DNA from: Eublepharis macularius
Taxonomy: Eukaryota; Chordata; Lepidosauria; Squamata; Eublepharidae
Length of the DNA stretch: 64,000 bases
Assembly: GCF_028583425.1 (NCBI RefSeq)
Contig: NC_072800.1
Span: 12,847,001-12,911,000, forward strand
Direction of reading: 5' to 3'
Positions 1 to 43,165 of this stretch are shown in pieces. Under the pieces are notes generated by a model that ran no database searches, had not been told where the DNA came from, and saw only the letters and a program-made list of their open reading frames with translations. Each line of letters opens with the position of its first letter. Within the stretch, counting starts at the first letter, position 1. The translations under genes and the position numbers were made by a program.

Positions 1-168
1 GCAAACTAACAGGGCAAACTTCCTTGAAGCCTCACTCAAGCCAACTGACCCCAAAAGGACACCAAAAGGAGATGTTTACATTTACTAGCAAAGGAATGTT
101 TTGATTGCACCCTCCCTCTCTCCCCCCCTAACTCCATCTTCTCTCTTCTCTCTCCTCCCCTCCTCTTC
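1..168. other. Left flank, no gene seen
   Basis: Host flank to the left of the L1 insertion. It ends in a pyrimidine-rich run (about 107-168). An open frame on the minus strand runs into it from the L1 ORF1 piece, but that continuation lies beyond the target-site duplication and is chance. Confidence 0.5.
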
Positions 169-186
169 TATATTTGACCAGTTTAT
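169..186. repeat. L1 target-site duplication, left copy
   Basis: tatatttgaccagtttat is found here and again at 6302-6319, directly after the L1 A-rich tail. The 18-bp perfect match fixes both ends of the insertion. Confidence 0.9.
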
Positions 187-588
187 CCCCAGGTATTCAT
201 CTAACACCTCCGTCATCTGCTCTTGCGCTGTCTTTCCTTCCATTTCCGGCAGGCCGCGAAATCTCAGCTGCTTCTCCATATGTCTACTTTCCGCAACCGC
301 CATCCTTCCCCTCATCAGCCTCATCTCTGTTTGTTGCATATCTGCTAAGTTCTCCATCACTCCTTCTACTGTTTTAACTCTCTGCTGCGTCCCTTGTAAT
401 TCACTTCGTATTGTTTCCATACCTTTCTTCACTTCTGACAGCTCCGATTTTACTTCTGACAGCTCCGATTTAACTGTCTGTTTAACCTCTTTGATCAGCT
501 CCAATTTCATGTCTTTAAATTCTTTAATCACCTCCAAAAGTTTTTTATCCAGGTTTTCTATTGCCGATTGCCACTCTTTCTTCGACAT
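187..588 (-). CDS. L1 ORF1 N-terminal half, in the inverted segment
   Basis: The frame starts with Met at 588 and runs leftward for about 134 codons to the insertion edge. It opens with a charged heptad-like coiled coil (repeated SELSEVK units near residues 41-53), followed by the start of the L1 ORF1 RNA-recognition domain (QLRFRGLPE, then a DEYLG segment). In L1 ORF1 proteins the coiled coil drives trimerisation and the RRM plus C-terminal domain bind RNA. The remaining RRM and the C-terminal domain are on the other strand at 1475-1873. Together the two pieces account for about one whole ORF1, so little or nothing was lost at the inversion. The open frame continues past 187 into flank, which is not L1. 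Confidence 0.85.
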
Positions 589-1474
589 CGTGGGGCTTGC
601 TTTGGCTCGCTCCCACGAGTCCGCTCTCTTCCTTAGCTCCGTGGCATTAAATTTAGTACCTTTTTTATTTCAAATGTCCCGGTCTTCTTGCATAAATTGA
701 TTTTAAAGAGTCCAAAATGTCGGGCGTCTTTTCTCTATGGTCTCTCTATGATTTTATAATCCAATATGGCCTACTTCCTTTTCCGCTGAGGCCGCGACCC
801 TTCCCCTCTCAAAGATGGCGATTCCCTTCTTCCTGCCCTCCAGCAAGGGCCGCTTCTCTCCAGCCGCTCTCTTGTTGTTACGCACTTCCTGTCTCCCGTC
901 TTCCCACAGCAGATCTCGCGATGGTGTCTTTTTCTCACAGCTCCAAAGCCACAGGTATTCAAAACAATAGTCCAATTTCTTTAATAACTTCTTTAAACTT
1001 AGTCTCTTTTCAAATACAACTGCCGAGACTTCCCCTCCTTTTCACTAGTCTGTTGCAGTTTAAAAGTCTACTTTTTTCCTCTCTGTTTTTATCAATCTGT
1101 CCCGTATCGGAAGATAGTGATCTTTACCTTCCCTTCACTTTCCTCGGGTTGTAATCGCTGTTTCGATTTCAAGTTCTCCTTTCCACTTCTTCCCCCAATC
1201 GAAGCTTGGGTATGTAGGTCTTATGCCAACCGAATTGGCCCCAAAACTGCCGCAGAGATTGTAGCCGACCCGTCGCAAGGTGGGACCTCAAGGATCGGGA
1301 GGGGACCCGTTACGCAGAGCCCCCCCTCGTCCGAGATCTAACTCACCCTAGGGTCTTGAGCGTTCTTTGCCTGCTCTCCGCCTGAGAGCAGTCGGCCGCA
1401 GGCTATTTTCACCCCGCCGGCCGCTTAAAACGGCAGTCCGGTCAGCTCCGCAAGTGGAGCTGTGTTAGACCTCC
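589..1474 (-). promoter_or_regulatory. L1 5' UTR, inverted
   Basis: This lies between the ORF1 start codon (588) and the inversion junction near 1474. On the minus strand it reads as the leader before ORF1 and becomes GC- and CpG-rich towards 1474 (about 1200-1470), as expected for an L1 5' UTR holding the internal promoter. A short hairpin (AGCTCCACTTGCGGAGCT, 1444-1461) sits next to the presumed original 5' terminus. The role as promoter is inferred from the L1 family. Confidence 0.7.
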
Positions 1475-1873
1475 ATGAATCCCAAACCAGAAGATGTTGT
1501 GGCTATCCTAGATGTGGCATATCGTGTGAACTCGAGAATTGCAACCCAGAGGAAAGTACCAAGAGATGTGATTGTACAATTTACAACAAGAAATATGAAA
1601 GAGAAGATTGTGACTAAACAGTTTCAAGATCCATTGGAGATCGATGGCAAGACAATCATTATAATGAAGGAACTACCCAGATCAGTGTTACTAGATCGGA
1701 AAAAATATAAAGCGCTAATCCAGATGTTGAAGGACATGAAAATCAGGTACAGATGGGAGCTCCCAGAGGGTTTGTCCTTTGAATTTGGAGGTGCCAAAAA
1801 GCATATCAGATCTGAGCGGGAGATGGAGCGATTTATAAGGGACAATGAAAAAGACTTACCAACAAGATTATGA
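1475..1873 (+). CDS. L1 ORF1 C-terminal half (RRM remainder and C-terminal domain)
   Basis: 132 codons. They include AYRVNSRIATQRKVPRDVIVQF and RYRWELPEGLSFEF, which match the conserved RRM and C-terminal blocks of L1 ORF1p (Transposase_22 family). The Met at 1475 is incidental: the true N-terminus lies in the inverted segment at 187-588. The stop codon TGA (1871-1873) overlaps the ORF2 start ATG (1870-1872) as ATGA, so there is no inter-ORF spacer. By comparison, human L1 has a spacer of about 60 nt. Confidence 0.88.
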   Translation: MNPKPEDVVAILDVAYRVNSRIATQRKVPRDVIVQFTTRNMKEKIVTKQFQDPLEIDGKTIIIMKELPRSVLLDRKKYKALIQMLKDMKIRYRWELPEGLSFEFGGAKKHIRSEREMERFIRDNEKDLPTRL

Positions 1874-4800
1874 ATATGGAGTGTAAAGTATTATCTTGGA
1901 ATGTAAATGGACTAAATTCACCGAATAAAAGAAAAAATATTTTTCACTGGCTACTAAAACAAAAATGTGATATTGTTTGTTTGCAAGAGACTCATATTCG
2001 AAAACAGGATGTAAAATATTTAAAACTGGGAAAATTGGGCAAGGACTTTGTAGCGGCCTCAAGTAAGAAAAAAAGAGGAGTGGTGTTGTATGTAAAAGAG
2101 GAGCTGCAACCAAAATTCATAATGAAAGATGTGGAAGCCAGATTTGTAGCAGTGGAATGCACTTGGAACCTAAAGAGAGTGTTGGTAGTCGGAATTTACG
2201 CACCTAACGGTGCAAAAGAGAGCTTCTTTGAGGATTTAAGGAAGCATTTAGATGATCTTTCATATGATCAGATAATTCTTGCTGGAGACTTCAATGGAGT
2301 GACAGACTTGGAACTGGATAAAAAGACTACAATGGCACAAAAGAAAAGAGGACTATTACCAAAGCTCTTTTTTGAGCTGATTCAACAAGAGACTCTTGAA
2401 GATGTATGGAGGAGAGAATATCCTAAAAGCAGACAGTTTACTTTTTATTCTGCAAGGCACTCCACATTATCAAGAATTGACATGATCTGGGCCTCAAAAG
2501 ATTTGGCGTTATGGACTAAAGATGTAGAAATAATGCCGATGGTAGGCTCAGATCATAATCCAATTATGTGGAAATTAGGGAAAAGGAGAAAAAGGAAAGC
2601 ATGGAGAATAAATGAGGACTTGCTACAGGAAAAAGAGAATATGGAAATATTGAGAAGAGAGACAAAGTTTTTCATACAATATAACGTGAATAAAGAAGTA
2701 CCAACTGATAAAGTTTGGGATGCTTACAAGGCGGTTATAAGGGGCATACTAATGGACTTAAATGGTAGAGCAAGAAAGAAGAAAGAGGAGAAGAGACAAG
2801 AGATTGAGGAGAAAATAAAAGCTAAGGAAATACAGTTAAAAAAGAGACCAGGGAAAAAGAAATTATATCAGGAAATAAAAATATTGCAAGAACAGCTAAC
2901 AGCAATGAGTAATAAAGAATTGGAGTGGAATCTCAAAAGGCTGAATCAGAAAGTGTTTGAGGGTGCAAATAAACCTGGGAAGTACCTGGCATGGCAACTG
3001 AAGAAGAGAAGGGAAAAGAAAACAATAAACAAAATTTGTGAAGATGACAAAACGTATTTGGAACAGACTACCATTAGTAGAGCCTTTTATAAATTCTACG
3101 CTAAACTGTACAACAAGAAAGAAGTAAATAAAGACTCAATAGCGTCATATCTGGAGAAAATGACGCTACCAGAAATCTCGGATGCTTGGAGAAATAAACT
3201 GAATAGTGAAGTAACGGATGAGGAAATAAGTAAGGCAATACAATCTGCAAATCTAGGAAAGGCGCTAGGGCCAGATGGACTTACAGCCAAATTTTATAAG
3301 ACTATGGCCAATGAGCTGGCACCATTCCTAAAGGAGGTGATCAATGGAGTTCTAAGGGATCAAAGGATTCCAGACACTTGGTCTGAAGCGAACATATCAT
3401 TGATTCCAAAAGAGGGCCAAGATTTGACTAATGTGAAAAATTATAGACCTATATCGTTACTCAACAATGACTATAAAATTTTTGCGAAGATACTGGCGGA
3501 GAGACTGAAGGGGTGGCTTTCGGAAGTTATAGAGGAGGAGCAAGCAGGCTTTTTGCCAGACAGACAAATAAGAGACAATTTAAGGACAGTGATTGATGCT
3601 ATTGAATATTATGATAAGCGTTGTGATAAAGAGGTTGGCTTCTTCTTTGTTGACGCTGAAAAGGCATTTGACAATTTAAACTGGGACTTTATGTTTGCCA
3701 CTATGGAAAAGCTACAATTAGGAGAAAGATTCATCCGAGCAATTAAGGAAATCTACAGAGACCAGACTGCAGCAATTGTGGTGAATGATGAATTGACTAA
3801 GAAACTGATTATAAGTAAAGGAACAAGACAAGGTTGCCCGTTGTCTCCACTGCTGTTCATTTTAGTATTGGAGATCCTGATGATACAAATACGACAAGAT
3901 GAGGAAATTCGAGGAATAAAAATAAAGGACTATTCATACAAGGTCAGAGCATTCGCGGATGACATAATGTTAATTGTAGAGGACCCATTGGAGAACATGC
4001 CAAAAGTGATAGATAAGATCAAGGAGTTTGGAGACTTGGCAGGTTTCTATATTAATAAAAAGAAGTCAAAGATACTATGCAAAAACATGACTAAGCAGAA
4101 ACAACAACTGTTAATGGAAACAACGGACTGTGAAGTAACAAGTAAGGTGAAATATTTGGGAATTGAACTGACTGCAAAGAATATAGATTTATTCAAGAAC
4201 AATTATGAAAAACTATGGACTCAGATTGAGAGAGACTTGATTAAATGGAATAGGCTCAATCTGTCATGGTTGGGTAGGATTGCAGCAGTTAAAATGAATG
4301 TGTTACCAAGAGTAATGTTTTTGCTACAGACAATACCAATCATCAGAGACTCTAAACAATTTGAAAAATGGCAGAGGAAAATATCAGACTTTGTATGGGC
4401 AGGCAAGAAGCCTCGAGTGAAAATGAAAGTTTTACAAGATGCAAAGGAAAGAGGCGGAATGCAACTGCCCAACTTGAGACTTTATCATGATGCAATCTGC
4501 CTAGTTTGGCTGAAAGAGTGGATGACATTAAAGAACAAGAAACTATTAGCCCTAGAGGGATATAAAAAAATATTTGGATGGCACGCATACCTATGGCATG
4601 ATAAAGTAAAGGTCAACTCGATGTTCCTGCACCATTTTGTACGGAGAAGTCTATACACAATCTGGAAGAAGTACAGAATTTATCTACAAGAAGGAACTCC
4701 TTGGTGGGTGGTTCCATATGAGGTGATAGACCCGAGATCTGTTGATAATGAACGACAATGTTTAACCTATAAAGAAATAACTAAAGTAGAAGCATCTAAA

Positions 4801-5631
4801 CTTAGAATAAAGACGCAAGAGGAACTATCACCTAATTACGATTGGTTCCAGTATAGACAGATCAGAGATTTGTATAACTCGGACTCTGTAAAAGGAGGTA
4901 TACGAATAGAGAATTCGGAACTAGAGCAGACCCTTCTTAAAGAGGACAAGAAAAGAATATCCAAGGTATACCAAGTACTGTTGAAATGGTATACCGAGGA
5001 TGAGACAGTTAAAACACAAATGGTGAAATGGGCTATAAATTTTAACAAAGAAATAACAATGGAGGCATGGGAATACTTGTGGAAGACTACAATGAAGACA
5101 ACGACATGTACAAATATCAAAGAGAACATCTACAAAATGATCTATCATTGGTACATGACACCAAAGAAGATTGCACTAGGGAATTCGAACACTTCTAATA
5201 AATGCTGGAAATGTAGGAAGCATGAGGGCTCCCTCTATCATATGTGGTGGTCGTGTGAGGTAGCCAGGCAGTACTGGGGGGTAATAATAAGAGAAATGAG
5301 TGAAATTTTACAATTTCAAATTAATAAGAACCCAGAACTCCTGCTACTGAACTTGGGAATGGAGGGAATTCCAGCCCATCACAGGACGCTGATATTTTAT
5401 ATGACGGCAGCAGCTAGACTTTTGTATGCGCAAAAATGGAAAGTACAAGAAGTGCCAACTATCGAAGATTGGATCTACAAATTGCTGTACATGGCTGAAA
5501 TGGACAAGATGACAAGAAAACTGAGAAATCTGGACTCAGGGCAGTTTAACACAGATTGGGAGAAGCTGAAACAATATCTGGAGAAGAAATGGGAGGTGGG
5601 AGGAAAACTGTGGCAGTTTGAGAACTACTGA
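1870..5631 (+). CDS. L1 ORF2: endonuclease and reverse transcriptase, intact
   Basis: An uninterrupted 1253-codon frame. The N-terminal apurinic-type endonuclease shows SWNVNGLNS, LQETH, AGDFN, SRIDMIWAS and SDHNPI (residues about 7-230); it nicks target DNA. The reverse transcriptase shows LGPDGL, NYRPISLLN, DAEKAFDNLNW, GTRQGCPLSPLLF and the catalytic FADD (about residues 695-698), then the KYLGI block. Near the C-terminus is the L1-type Cys/His motif CWKCRKHEGSLYHMWWSC (from about residue 1112). Length and domain order are those of a complete L1 ORF2 (human about 1275 aa). The start is the ATG overlapping the ORF1 stop. All catalytic motifs are present, so the protein could be functional, though this copy lacks a contiguous ORF1 and has its promoter inverted. 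Confidence 0.96.
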   Translation: MNMECKVLSWNVNGLNSPNKRKNIFHWLLKQKCDIVCLQETHIRKQDVKYLKLGKLGKDFVAASSKKKRGVVLYVKEELQPKFIMKDVEARFVAVECTWNLKRVLVVGIYAPNGAKESFFEDLRKHLDDLSYDQIILAGDFNGVTDLELDKKTTMAQKKRGLLPKLFFELIQQETLEDVWRREYPKSRQFTFYSARHSTLSRIDMIWASKDLALWTKDVEIMPMVGSDHNPIMWKLGKRRKRKAWRINEDLLQEKENMEILRRETKFFIQYNVNKEVPTDKVWDAYKAVIRGILMDLNGRARKKKEEKRQEIEEKIKAKEIQLKKRPGKKKLYQEIKILQEQLTAMSNKELEWNLKRLNQKVFEGANKPGKYLAWQLKKRREKKTINKICEDDKTYLEQTTISRAFYKFYAKLYNKKEVNKDSIASYLEKMTLPEISDAWRNKLNSEVTDEEISKAIQSANLGKALGPDGLTAKFYKTMANELAPFLKEVINGVLRDQRIPDTWSEANISLIPKEGQDLTNVKNYRPISLLNNDYKIFAKILAERLKGWLSEVIEEEQAGFLPDRQIRDNLRTVIDAIEYYDKRCDKEVGFFFVDAEKAFDNLNWDFMFATMEKLQLGERFIRAIKEIYRDQTAAIVVNDELTKKLIISKGTRQGCPLSPLLFILVLEILMIQIRQDEEIRGIKIKDYSYKVRAFADDIMLIVEDPLENMPKVIDKIKEFGDLAGFYINKKKSKILCKNMTKQKQQLLMETTDCEVTSKVKYLGIELTAKNIDLFKNNYEKLWTQIERDLIKWNRLNLSWLGRIAAVKMNVLPRVMFLLQTIPIIRDSKQFEKWQRKISDFVWAGKKPRVKMKVLQDAKERGGMQLPNLRLYHDAICLVWLKEWMTLKNKKLLALEGYKKIFGWHAYLWHDKVKVNSMFLHHFVRRSLYTIWKKYRIYLQEGTPWWVVPYEVIDPRSVDNERQCLTYKEITKVEASKLRIKTQEELSPNYDWFQYRQIRDLYNSDSVKGGIRIENSELEQTLLKEDKKRISKVYQVLLKWYTEDETVKTQMVKWAINFNKEITMEAWEYLWKTTMKTTTCTNIKENIYKMIYHWYMTPKKIALGNSNTSNKCWKCRKHEGSLYHMWWSCEVARQYWGVIIREMSEILQFQINKNPELLLLNLGMEGIPAHHRTLIFYMTAAARLLYAQKWKVQEVPTIEDWIYKLLYMAEMDKMTRKLRNLDSGQFNTDWEKLKQYLEKKWEVGGKLWQFENY

Positions 5632-6301
5632 AGTATAATAAAATGTAGAGGGGGGTGACTTTACCGGGGGGAGAAGAGATAAATGTGAATTTATAAGCAG
5701 TTAGATTAACAGATTGATATATATATAGATATATATAGGTTAATAAATAGAATATTGACAGAAAATAATTAACTATAAGGATTAAATATAAGGATTGAGT
5801 AACCAACAATATTTTCTTTCTTTGATAAGATTTGTATAATGCACCAAACTGAATGTCTGAAGGTATAGATGAGTCAAATTGATTGACTATGTGATGTTAT
5901 ATAGAATTACTATAAAAAGACAGAATGAGTAATATATAGAGAATAAGTCAAATTGTTTGATTTAAATGTGTAAGGTTTTTATGGTTTATGATATATAGAA
6001 ATATTTAAAATTGGAAAATGGGATAAATTGTTTATCTAAGATGGAACAAAGACTTACAGTTTGGATATATAATAAGAAAAATAGTTAAGGATGTACTGCT
6101 TAGTATAATGGAGAATATATATTCGTTAGATAGAGGAATTTAATAGAAGTAAGGGGAAAGGGACAAAGGGTTGGAAAACTGTTGGAAGTCAACAAAAGGG
6201 GGGGAAAGGGAGGGGGTTAGAAATGAAAAATTTGGGGAAAATTGAATGTAAATGTAAAAATAATGGATTCTAACCCAATAAAAATTTTTTCAAAAAAAAT
6301 A
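5632..6301 (+). other. L1 3' UTR, poly(A) signal and A-rich tail
   Basis: An AT-rich, G-run-containing 3' UTR with no ORF. AATAAA occurs just before the end (about 6278), followed by a short A-rich tail that abuts the 18-bp duplication. Confidence 0.8.
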
Positions 6302-6319
6302 TATATTTGACCAGTTTAT
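6302..6319. repeat. L1 target-site duplication, right copy
   Basis: An exact copy of 169-186. Confidence 0.9.
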
Positions 6320-6322
6320 GTA

Positions 6323-6415
6323 CCATGCATCTGACGAAGAGAACTTGATTCTCGAAAGCTTATGCTACAATAAAATTGGTTAGTCTTAAAGGTGCTACTG
6401 GACTCTTTTTGATTG
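6323..6415 (+). repeat. Single arm of the foldback repeat family, hammerhead-like core
   Basis: The sequence CTGACGA, a short hairpin (GAGAA / TTCTC), GAAA, then AGCTTATGCT, followed by a tail also found at 47236-47310 and 62875-62955. At 47 kb and 62.8 kb the same unit is present as two inverted arms; here only one arm is visible, next to the L1 insertion. CUGANGA-hairpin-GAAA is the conserved core of a hammerhead ribozyme. A matching stem I is not evident, so activity is unproven. Confidence 0.65.
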
Positions 6416-8491
6416 TACAAAAGGGATCCTAGATGTTTCGCTAATGAGTTAGAAACCATAGATTTCACCATTATGTTGCCTTCATATTATCTATTGCTTT
6501 AAATATGTACTCCTATATCCTGTGTTTTATGATGTTCAATGTAAGTCCTAGAATTGATTATGTTCTGTTTCAGCAATTCCTCAACCCCATACTGGATCCT
6601 TGCTAATACTATATCTTTGTAAACGTATTCTTTTACCCCATGACATTATTTATGGAAATGTTCTCTTGACACTGTATGGAAATGCCTGCCCTTGTCCTTG
6701 CCACTAATTGTACTAATCTCACACTATGTAATCCACCTTGAGGCTCCATGAGAAAGGCAGAACATAACATAAATAAAATAAATAAATATAAGATATGCAA
6801 AGTGATAATTCACAACTCCTGTGATTGGTGATGGCTGTCCTCTTGATTGAGCAATTTAACTTACAGGGATTTTTATGTTTTCTTGGGCTCACGGTTCACA
6901 GTCCACCTCCCCATGTGTTTGCATGCATATGTGCCACCAATCTGCAACCAACTTACGGTGATCCCAGCAAGGGGCTTTCAAGGCAAATGAGAAGCAGAGG
7001 TGATTTGCCAGTGCCTTCCTCTGCAGTCTTCCTTGGTGGTTGCCCACTCAAGGACTGACCTGCTTAGCTTCTGAGATCAGACAAGTTCAACCTATACCAT
7101 GCTGCCTTCTCTCCCATGCCCACGTGTTTATAGATCTGCCAACTGTGGAATGTCTTCATGCATTTGATGAATACATCTCTTATTAAGGTGCCGCAAGACA
7201 CCTGTCCTGCAAAATAATTGTAATGCTATAATTAATTATTTAGTCTTTATGGTGCTATTAAGGCTGTTTTGATTACAGCAGACTAGGCCAGCTCTTCCAC
7301 TAGAAGCTACATAGATGTTGTGTTTTGTCTATTGTATTCTGAGCCAAAGTTTATGAGATTCTGCAAGTGGAGGAAGAGACTATTGGATCAGGATCCTGGC
7401 ACTGGGCAAGTGGGCTAGTGACTTGCTCTTTCTACCCACTCCCCTTTTCCCAACATAAATTGGCACCACTGATGGTACCCAGGTTAGGAAAATGTAATGA
7501 TCTCACGTTTTAATATCTTGGTGTCTCTTTTAATGATTTGGATTTTTTTAAACCTTGCAAGCCAGCTAAAGTAAGTCTCTGGAGAAGTGGCATATTCATT
7601 TTCTAAATAAAGTGGGAAGCAGTAAAAAAGAAGTTTTATTTGTACTTTCCTGAAATGGAGCATGCATATTATTTGCATTCTGCAGTCACTCTATTAGCTA
7701 CCCATCAGTTACTGGGCTACATTCAAGGTTTTCACTATCACATACAAAGCCCTTCGTAGCCTTGGTCCCTCATATCTATGGGACTGCCTCTCTCCCTGTG
7801 TTCCTCCACAGCAGCTTTCACTTATCTGAGTAAGGCCTTCTGTAGGTGGCACCCTATAAATGGGCAAAATCAACTGCCCACACATGCACATTCTGTGTGG
7901 TGACTCCCACCTTATAGCCTGCCTATTGGTAAGGACTCCATTATTCTGGCTTTCCACATGTATGCAAAACTTAATTATTTAATAGGGGTTCCTTACAAAG
8001 GTAACAGGGATGTGCTGTAAGGAAATGGTTTGAGGTACTTTGATAAAGGAATAGGGACTGTACACTATACTACTGTGCACTGTCTGTTGCTGTCATTAAT
8101 TACATATCAAATTGTTTTGTTCAACCTTGTCTCAGCTCTATGCCAGATGTCTGCTCGTTTTCACATTTCTGCAATCCATATGAATTGTTTAACAAATGCC
8201 CCAGCTGCTGGTTTTATTGAATTACAGTGTAATTTGTTTTGCATCTCAGTGAGGAAGTCAGACTATATGTAATAAATAAATGAAAGGCAGCAATGAACTT
8301 AGGAGGGTTCTCATGTTTCCACATGCACGGGATCAGGCCATCCTATTCATGCTACCTCAGTCTGGAAACCAGTCGTAACTGCGGGGGAACCCCAGTGCCC
8401 CTCACGCAAGTCAGTAACCCCGGGTCAACTTGAAGCAAATAGCAGTCCCGTACTCCCCCCTCCAGCTAAAGCAAGAGCAACATAAAAACGG
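6416..8491. other. Intergenic spacer with old repeats, no gene
   Basis: No host exon recognised. It holds an interspersed-repeat tail ending in AAATA repeats (about 6715-6790) and the degenerate SINE at 6936-7110. A possible LINE-derived stretch at about 7705-7960 is too degenerate to assign. The rest is unremarkable. Confidence 0.5.
6936..7110 (-). repeat. 5S-rRNA-derived SINE, degenerate
   Basis: On the minus strand the head resembles 5S rRNA around the internal promoter (complement of gacctgcttagcttctgag). It is followed by the body seen better at 16093-16306 (complement of tacggtgatcccagcaaggg). Assigned to the 5S-headed (SINE3-like) SINEs from these features. Confidence 0.65.
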
Positions 8492-8804
8492 GAGGGTTGC
8501 CAGTTCCAGGTCGGGAAATTCCTGGGGATTTGGGGAGTGGAGCCTGGGGTTTGGTGAGGGACTTCAGTCGGGGTATAATGCCATAGAGTCCACCCATTAC
8601 AGCAGCCATTTTCTCAGGGGAGGGGGAATGATTTCTGCAGCCTTGAGTTCAGCTGTAGTTCCAAATCTCCAGCCACCACCCAGAGGTTGGCAAATGCCAT
8701 CTACCCTCCAAAGCAGTTGTTTTCTCCAGGCCAACTGAGCTCTGTTGCTCGGAGACCACTTAGAATTCCAGATCTCCCGGTCCGACCTGGAGGTTAGCAC
8801 CCTC
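8492..8804. mobile_element. Non-autonomous DNA-transposon-like repeat with imperfect inverted ends
   Basis: The left end GAGGGTTGCCAGTTCCAGGT and the complement of the right end (GAGGGTGCTAACCTCCAGGT) are similar inverted termini. The 313-bp body has no coding capacity and matches in style a repeat common in reptile genomes. It ends right at the start of the CpG island of the downstream gene. Confidence 0.55.
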
Positions 8805-9400
8805 GCCAGGCCAGCTGTGAGGCCCTTGAGGGCGCTCTCCCCTTTCCCGCCCATTTCCTAACAACTCCCCCACCCCCCGTCTCTCACAAGCCCGTTTAAC
8901 TGCCTCACGCATCACTGCGTGTGTCTCTGATTGGCTGGGCGACCGCGGAGCGTGCGTGACGTACGTCATTGTCCCGGATGTTGGCTGTTTGTGAGGGAAG
9001 GGGTGGGGGAGGCGCTTTCCGCTCCAAGCTCCTTGCGAGGCCCGGCTGTGGCGTCGACGCGGGTACTTGGCCTGCTTTCTCTCAGTCTCGGTTTCTTCGG
9101 GGGGCGTAAACCCGGTTTCCTCCGTCCGCCATGGCCCTTTTTCCTTGAGGAGGTTTTGAGCGCGTCGGTCTCGCCGGTCTGCCTCGCGGCCCGGGAAGGG
9201 GTGGGGGAATGGATTTAATGGCGCCGCCGAGGAGGCTTTTCTCTCATAGGGGCGTGCCCGTGCCGTTTCCTCGGCGATCCCTTCCCCACGCACAGAGTGC
9301 TCCGGTCTCTTTTAACCCTCGTCCTCAAGCCTCTGGAGAGCGTTCTTGTTCTTCATCACGTGTAGTGCGGTGAGGCCTTGGGAGTATACGGTTCACACGT
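8780..9400 (+). promoter_or_regulatory. CpG-island promoter of the zinc-finger gene
   Basis: A GC- and CpG-rich block in otherwise AT-rich sequence, about 0.9-1.4 kb upstream of the first coding exon. It has an inverted CCAAT box (CTGATTGGCTG, 8927-8937), a palindromic CRE-like site at 8957-8968 and an E-box CACGTG (9358-9363). The first, non-coding exon is expected here. AGTGCG followed by GTGAGG near 9367-9375 is one possible donor, but the exon ends cannot be fixed without transcript data. No TATA box was noticed. Confidence 0.7.
8957..8968. promoter_or_regulatory. CRE-like palindrome TGACGTACGTCA
   Basis: A perfect 12-bp palindrome of two CRE half-sites (TGACG) spaced apart, 20 bp from an NF-Y-type CCAAT box. 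CREB/ATF binding is inferred from the motif only. Confidence 0.5.
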
Positions 9401-10179
9401 TACGTCGTCCTCGTGTCTTGGCGCAGTTTAGGAGACGCGGGGCTGATAAGGATCGACGGTGCCCGTGGCGGATGCGATGACTTTCGTAACGTGTGAGAAA
9501 CGGTATATTACTGTGGTAGGGCTCATCTGCTGCGACTTGGCCTGGCGTTGAAAACGGTTTGCTGGGGCCCATCACTAGTATAAATTAAACCCTGCAATCT
9601 GGTTCGTAGTTGGGGTAGGCTCACGCTTTATAGTGATGGCTTTGCGGATCTTGCTTCCACTTCTCAAGCGGTTCAACCTATGTATAGAGAGAGGCACCCT
9701 CTTCTGTGAATCTACATTGTCTTTCTACTCCCAGTATTTTAGCATTGAAGCCCTTCATAGTTTTGTCCCCCACTTTTATTTCTTGGCCCATCATACCCTG
9801 TTACATTTTCTCCCCCAGTTCTACCACCATCAGCTGTCTGAATGTCTTCTGCTTGAAGTAACAAGGCCCATGCTCCTTTGCTACTTTATGTTAAGGTTCC
9901 CTGTATAGAATGCCTATATTGTGCCTCATGTTCTCATTCTAATTATTGCTCACCATATAGATTTGCTGTGAAATCTTTGGCTGAACATTTTTATCTCTCA
10001 GACTTTAAGGTTAAATATGTGTAAATATTGGTGTCTTGATGCCGATTCTTCTCCCCCAGTCAAAACTTATATTAAAAATTCCTTGTTCAATGAAGAGCCA
10101 TTTTTATTGATGGTGGTACATAAATAACAATCTGCAGTGTTCAGACTTTTAAAAATATTTGTCATTTGTTTCTTGACAG
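9401..10179. other. Presumed first intron of the zinc-finger gene
   Basis: Between the CpG island and the acceptor at 10178-10179. No conserved coding sequence was seen. Part of about 9720-9900 looks like degenerate repeat. Confidence 0.4.
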
Positions 10180-10246
10180 GTTTGAGCTTAGTTATCTTTT
10201 TAAAGAGCCTTTTTGATTAAGCCCTGCAAACAACACTTTTTTCAAA

Positions 10247-43164
<32,918 letters not shown>

Positions 43165-43165
43165 G

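Larger units (their letters stand above)
187..6301 (+). mobile_element. L1 (LINE-1) retrotransposon, near full length, 5' end inverted
   Basis: About 6.1 kb. Positions from about 1475 to 6301 read on the plus strand: second half of ORF1, complete ORF2, 3' UTR with AATAAA and an A-rich tail. Positions 187 to about 1474 read on the minus strand and contain the missing first half of ORF1 preceded by a GC-rich 5' UTR. This is the arrangement left by twin priming during target-primed reverse transcription. The whole is bracketed by an identical 18-bp duplication (169-186 and 6302-6319). ORF2 is open over 1253 codons and the duplication is perfect, so the insertion looks young. Because ORF1 is split, this copy should not make a complete ORF1 protein. 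Confidence 0.93.

Noticed and set aside
7705-7960. LINE-like stretch (AKALRSLGPSYLWDC-type reading)
   Set aside because: Too short and degenerate to assign to a family.
8760-9293. 177-codon minus-strand frame over the CpG island
   Set aside because: Composition effect of GC-rich promoter sequence; no domain and no splice context.
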